DNA from: Bryobacteraceae bacterium
GTDB taxonomy: Bacteria; Acidobacteriota; Terriglobia; Bryobacterales; Bryobacteraceae
Reading direction: 5' to 3'
NCBI GenBank assembly: GCA_030041985.1
Contig: JASIAM010000304.1
Span: forward strand, 1-35,446
DNA length: 35,446 nt
Under the pieces are notes generated by a model. The model had not been told where the DNA came from. It saw only the letters and a list, made by a program, of their open reading frames with translations, and did no database searches. A program made the position numbers and the translations under genes. Each line of letters opens with the position of its first letter. Within the stretch, counting starts at the first letter, position 1. This document shows positions 34,401 through 35,446 of this stretch, in pieces.

Positions 34401-34995
34401 AGTGTGGCAGTTCTTTCCGGCGCGGCGCGACGGCAATGGCATTGCGCTATACGGCGCGTCAGGCGAGCATGGCGGGACGCCGCTGCACACCTTTCACTTT
34501 GCGCGCCAGGCGCGCGAGAACGGGCTTTGCCTGAGCGACTATATTCTGGAAGCGGAAGACCAAGGCTGCGATCACCTGGTTCTGTTTGTGGTTACGGCCG
34601 GCGCGGGCATACGGGAACAGGCGGAGGAATGGAAACGGAGCGGCGAATTTTTCAAGGCTCACGCGCTACAGGCGCTGGCGCTCGAAACGGCCGAGGCCTG
34701 CGCTGAATGGCTGCACCGGCGCATCCGTGAAGACTGGGGCTTTCCGGACCCGCCGGCGGTCACTATGCAGGACCGGTTCACTTCGAAGTACCGCGGGGAG
34801 CGCTACAGTTTTGGCTATCCGGCATGTCCGAACCTGGACGATCAGAAAGGCCTGTGGAAGCTGCTCGGTCCCGAAGACATCGGTGTGGCGCTTACTGAGG
34901 GCATGATGATGGACCCGGAAGCGAGCGTGAGCGCGATGGTGTTCCATCACCCCGACTGTACGTATTTCAATGTGGAGTCGGAAGCGCGCGCGTGA
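31429..34995 (+). CDS. metH: Cobalamin-dependent methionine synthase
   Basis: A 1,188-residue protein, near the usual length (E. coli about 1,227). It moves the methyl group from 5-methyltetrahydrofolate to homocysteine through cobalamin, in the cytosol. The homocysteine domain (about 10-310) opens with LDGAMGTML and has zinc ligands Cys232 (LNCATGP) and Cys295-Cys296 (GGCCGTTP). The pterin domain (about 340-620) has ERTNVIGS. The cobalamin part has a cap (about 640-735) and DVHDIGKN with the axial ligand His760, close to E. coli His759. The activation domain (about 890-1188) includes AEHQPKAMELFHKVE and RYSFGYPACPNL. All modules are present, so it should be active. ATG 31429 lacks a close Shine-Dalgarno; AAGGTGA lies 17 nt upstream. 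Confidence 0.96.
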   Translation: MITPEERGRALEECLGERVLVLDGAMGTMLQQMRLGAADFGGAALEGCNENLVRTRPDVVRGIHRAYLEAGADIIETNSFGGTGLVLAEYGLADDAHELNVRAARLAREAADEFSTPAKPRFVAGAIGPTTKAISVTGGVTFPQLLEEFYRQAAALVEGGADILLVETCQDTRNVKAALIAMERLRRKLGRPIPAMVSGTIEPTGTMLAGQTAEAFCASILHGGLLSIGLNCATGPEFMTDHLRTLAAMAPVRISCHPNAGLPNEEGQYLETPESLAAQLERFADHGWLNLVGGCCGTTPAHIRMIAQMAAGKKPRSVPGLSQRAWYAGLELVEAEESNRPLVVAERTNVIGSQLFKRLIADEKWEEAAEIARAQVRNGAHVVDVCLQNSDRDELHDIPQFYEKLIGKIKAPLMIDTTDPKAVELALTYCQGKSIINSINLEDGEEKLERICPIARRFGAAVVVGTIDEDKLQAQAFTRERKLAVAERSFRLLTEKYGIAPADIIIDPLVFPCATGDANYVGGAVETIEAIRLIKQSLPVKTALGVSNISFGLPPAAREVVNSVFLYHTTKAGLDLAIVNAERLERFASIPEAERRLAENLLFNTPPVDSPEESLRTAPEDWREQEPKQRMVINQFHIGAITEHFRKAMRRTARQPAEDLPLDARLARYIVEGTKEGLQADLDRKLAEGAAALDIINGPLMAGMTEVGRLFNNNELIVAEVLQSAEAMKAAVSYLERFLEKADAAMRGTVILATVKGDVHDIGKNLVEIILANNGYRVVNLGIKVPPETLISAYAEHRPDAIGLSGLLVKSTQQMATTAADLSAAGIRVPLLVGGAALSDKFTRSKIAPAYTEAVCYAKDAMAGLHLMNQLMDPARREAVLEAHRPAGEEAAVVVEPAASGTASSETRRSNRVRADIRVPPAPYLDRKVRAVPQLAEVWSYINPHMLYGRHLGYKSNFNKDLAEHQPKAMELFHKVEEVKEEAAGFLKVKAVWQFFPARRDGNGIALYGASGEHGGTPLHTFHFARQARENGLCLSDYILEAEDQGCDHLVLFVVTAGAGIREQAEEWKRSGEFFKAHALQALALETAEACAEWLHRRIREDWGFPDPPAVTMQDRFTSKYRGERYSFGYPACPNLDDQKGLWKLLGPEDIGVALTEGMMMDPEASVSAMVFHHPDCTYFNVESEARA

Positions 34996-35340
34996 CGCGC
35001 CTCAGGTGTATTAGCTTAGAAGTTGACCTTCCAATTCAGGATAGCGGACGAGGTCGTGCCTATTCGGTGGCATGGCAATGACGCACTTTCGGTATCCGGA
35101 TATCGAGGTCGGGATCCCAGGCAGCAATAGTTGGGACGCAAAGAGCTACAAGCTAATGTGTGGAGCGCCCATTTGGTCGCGGTTCGATGCGAAGTAACTG
35201 AAGGGAACTCCCGGCTGGCTTTTGGTGTCAAATTGGCGTGAGACCAGGGAATTTGCGGTTTGCGAAATTGGTTATCGCCAGAGGCGGTGCGAAGTTGCCC
35301 CGGCGGTTGTCCGCTTGCCGTCCACGAAGCTCGATCCAGC
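34996..35340. other. Stretch without a convincing gene
   Basis: About 345 bp between metH and the IS end. A minus-strand opening across 35016-35408 runs into the IS end, so it is probably not a gene. Its last residues (SSAILNWKVNF) alternate hydrophobic residues and end in Phe like an outer-membrane beta-signal, so a decayed barrel gene is possible but weak. A 41-codon plus-strand opening from ATG 35072 is also unsupported. No terminator hairpin is evident. Confidence 0.4.
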
Positions 35341-35383
35341 GAGGGTTTAAGATTTTTTGTGTAAACGTTCTTCCGCAATACTG

Positions 35384-35390
35384 AAGGAGA
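35384..35390 (+). promoter_or_regulatory. Ribosome binding site of the partial transposase gene
   Basis: AAGGAGA, 4 nt before the ATG at 35395. A strong Shine-Dalgarno at a good distance supports this start even though only 17 codons of the gene are visible. Confidence 0.65.
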
Positions 35391-35394
35391 ACGT

Positions 35395-35446
35395 ATGGAC
35401 GAAATCAAGCCCGATCTGGTAGACGAACTGCTGAAGGGGTACGAGA
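35395..35446 (+). CDS. N-terminus of an IS256-like (Mutator) transposase, cut by window edge
   Basis: Only 17 codons are present, reading MDEIKPDLVDELLKGYE. This matches the usual opening of IS256-family transposases, where an E-L-L-x-x-Y segment precedes the conserved G-E-N-G-L-x-K-x-L region. The DDE catalytic domain would lie outside the window. The Shine-Dalgarno and the terminal-repeat-like sequence upstream support the call. Whether the transposase is intact cannot be said. Confidence 0.6.
   Translation, partial: MDEIKPDLVDELLKGYE

Larger units (their letters stand above)
35341..35446 (+). mobile_element. Left end of an IS256-family-like insertion sequence (runs off window)
   Basis: The sequence from about 35341 (GAGGGTTTAAG, then TTTTTTGTGTAAACG) resembles terminal inverted repeats of IS256-type elements, which often contain TTTGTGTAAAC near the tip. 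It lies about 50 nt before a transposase-like start, the usual spacing. The exact tip and any target duplication cannot be fixed without the other end. Confidence 0.6.

Noticed and set aside
35016-35408. Minus-strand opening of 130 codons after metH
   Set aside because: It starts inside the IS element and has an unusual composition. Only its last 11 residues look like an outer-membrane beta-signal, which is too little to call a gene.

Overview
The window looks like chromosomal DNA of an Acidobacteriota bacterium, most likely of the Solibacter/Bryobacter type. This is inferred from gene content, not from a marker gene. The pointers are a TIGR03435-family secreted protein, a TonB receptor of the CarboxypepD_reg type ending in Phe, a large secreted PIG-L (LmbE-like) deacetylase, a secreted YVTN/YncE-type propeller, and a poly-HAMP hybrid kinase. 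No rRNA, tRNA or CRISPR array was seen.

Region 1 (1-11918, all +) is a two-component signalling cluster: the receiver tail of a truncated gene, a small soluble histidine kinase, a giant cytosolic hybrid kinase of about 2,922 residues, a receiver-PAS-kinase protein and a single-domain response regulator. The giant kinase carries 15 tandem 92-residue HAMP units, then GAF, kinase and a duplicated receiver-pseudoreceiver-receiver tail. Several junctions overlap by 4 nt, and no DNA-binding output domain is present, so the cluster looks like a phosphorelay. A TPR protein with an O-GlcNAc-transferase-like (GT41/SPINDLY) domain follows (11968-13854).

Region 2 (14013-19551, +) is a tight three-gene operon: a secreted PLC/GDPD-like phosphodiesterase, a TonB-dependent outer-membrane receptor and a secreted histidine acid phosphatase (phytase-like). 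The stop and start codons overlap at both junctions. I read it as a candidate organophosphate-scavenging system, which makes it the most interesting functional unit here.

Region 3 (19561-21726, -) is a compact envelope operon: a small one-TM protein, a LolA-like periplasmic protein and a polytopic acyltransferase-like membrane protein.

Region 4 (21819-31340, both strands) is mixed: a TIGR03435 protein, a decayed VOC/glyoxalase fragment, a solitary nuoB, a patatin-like lipase, a multidomain PIG-L deacetylase, a GT2-methyltransferase fusion, a 147-bp near-palindromic intergenic element, a secreted beta-propeller, a broken RND efflux pump remnant and an unknown secreted protein.

Region 5 (31429-35446) holds a full-length cobalamin-dependent methionine synthase (metH), a short stretch without convincing genes, and the left end of an IS256-like element running off the window. 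Two tandem heptanucleotide arrays (9872-9906 and 31353-31401) sit directly in front of gene starts.
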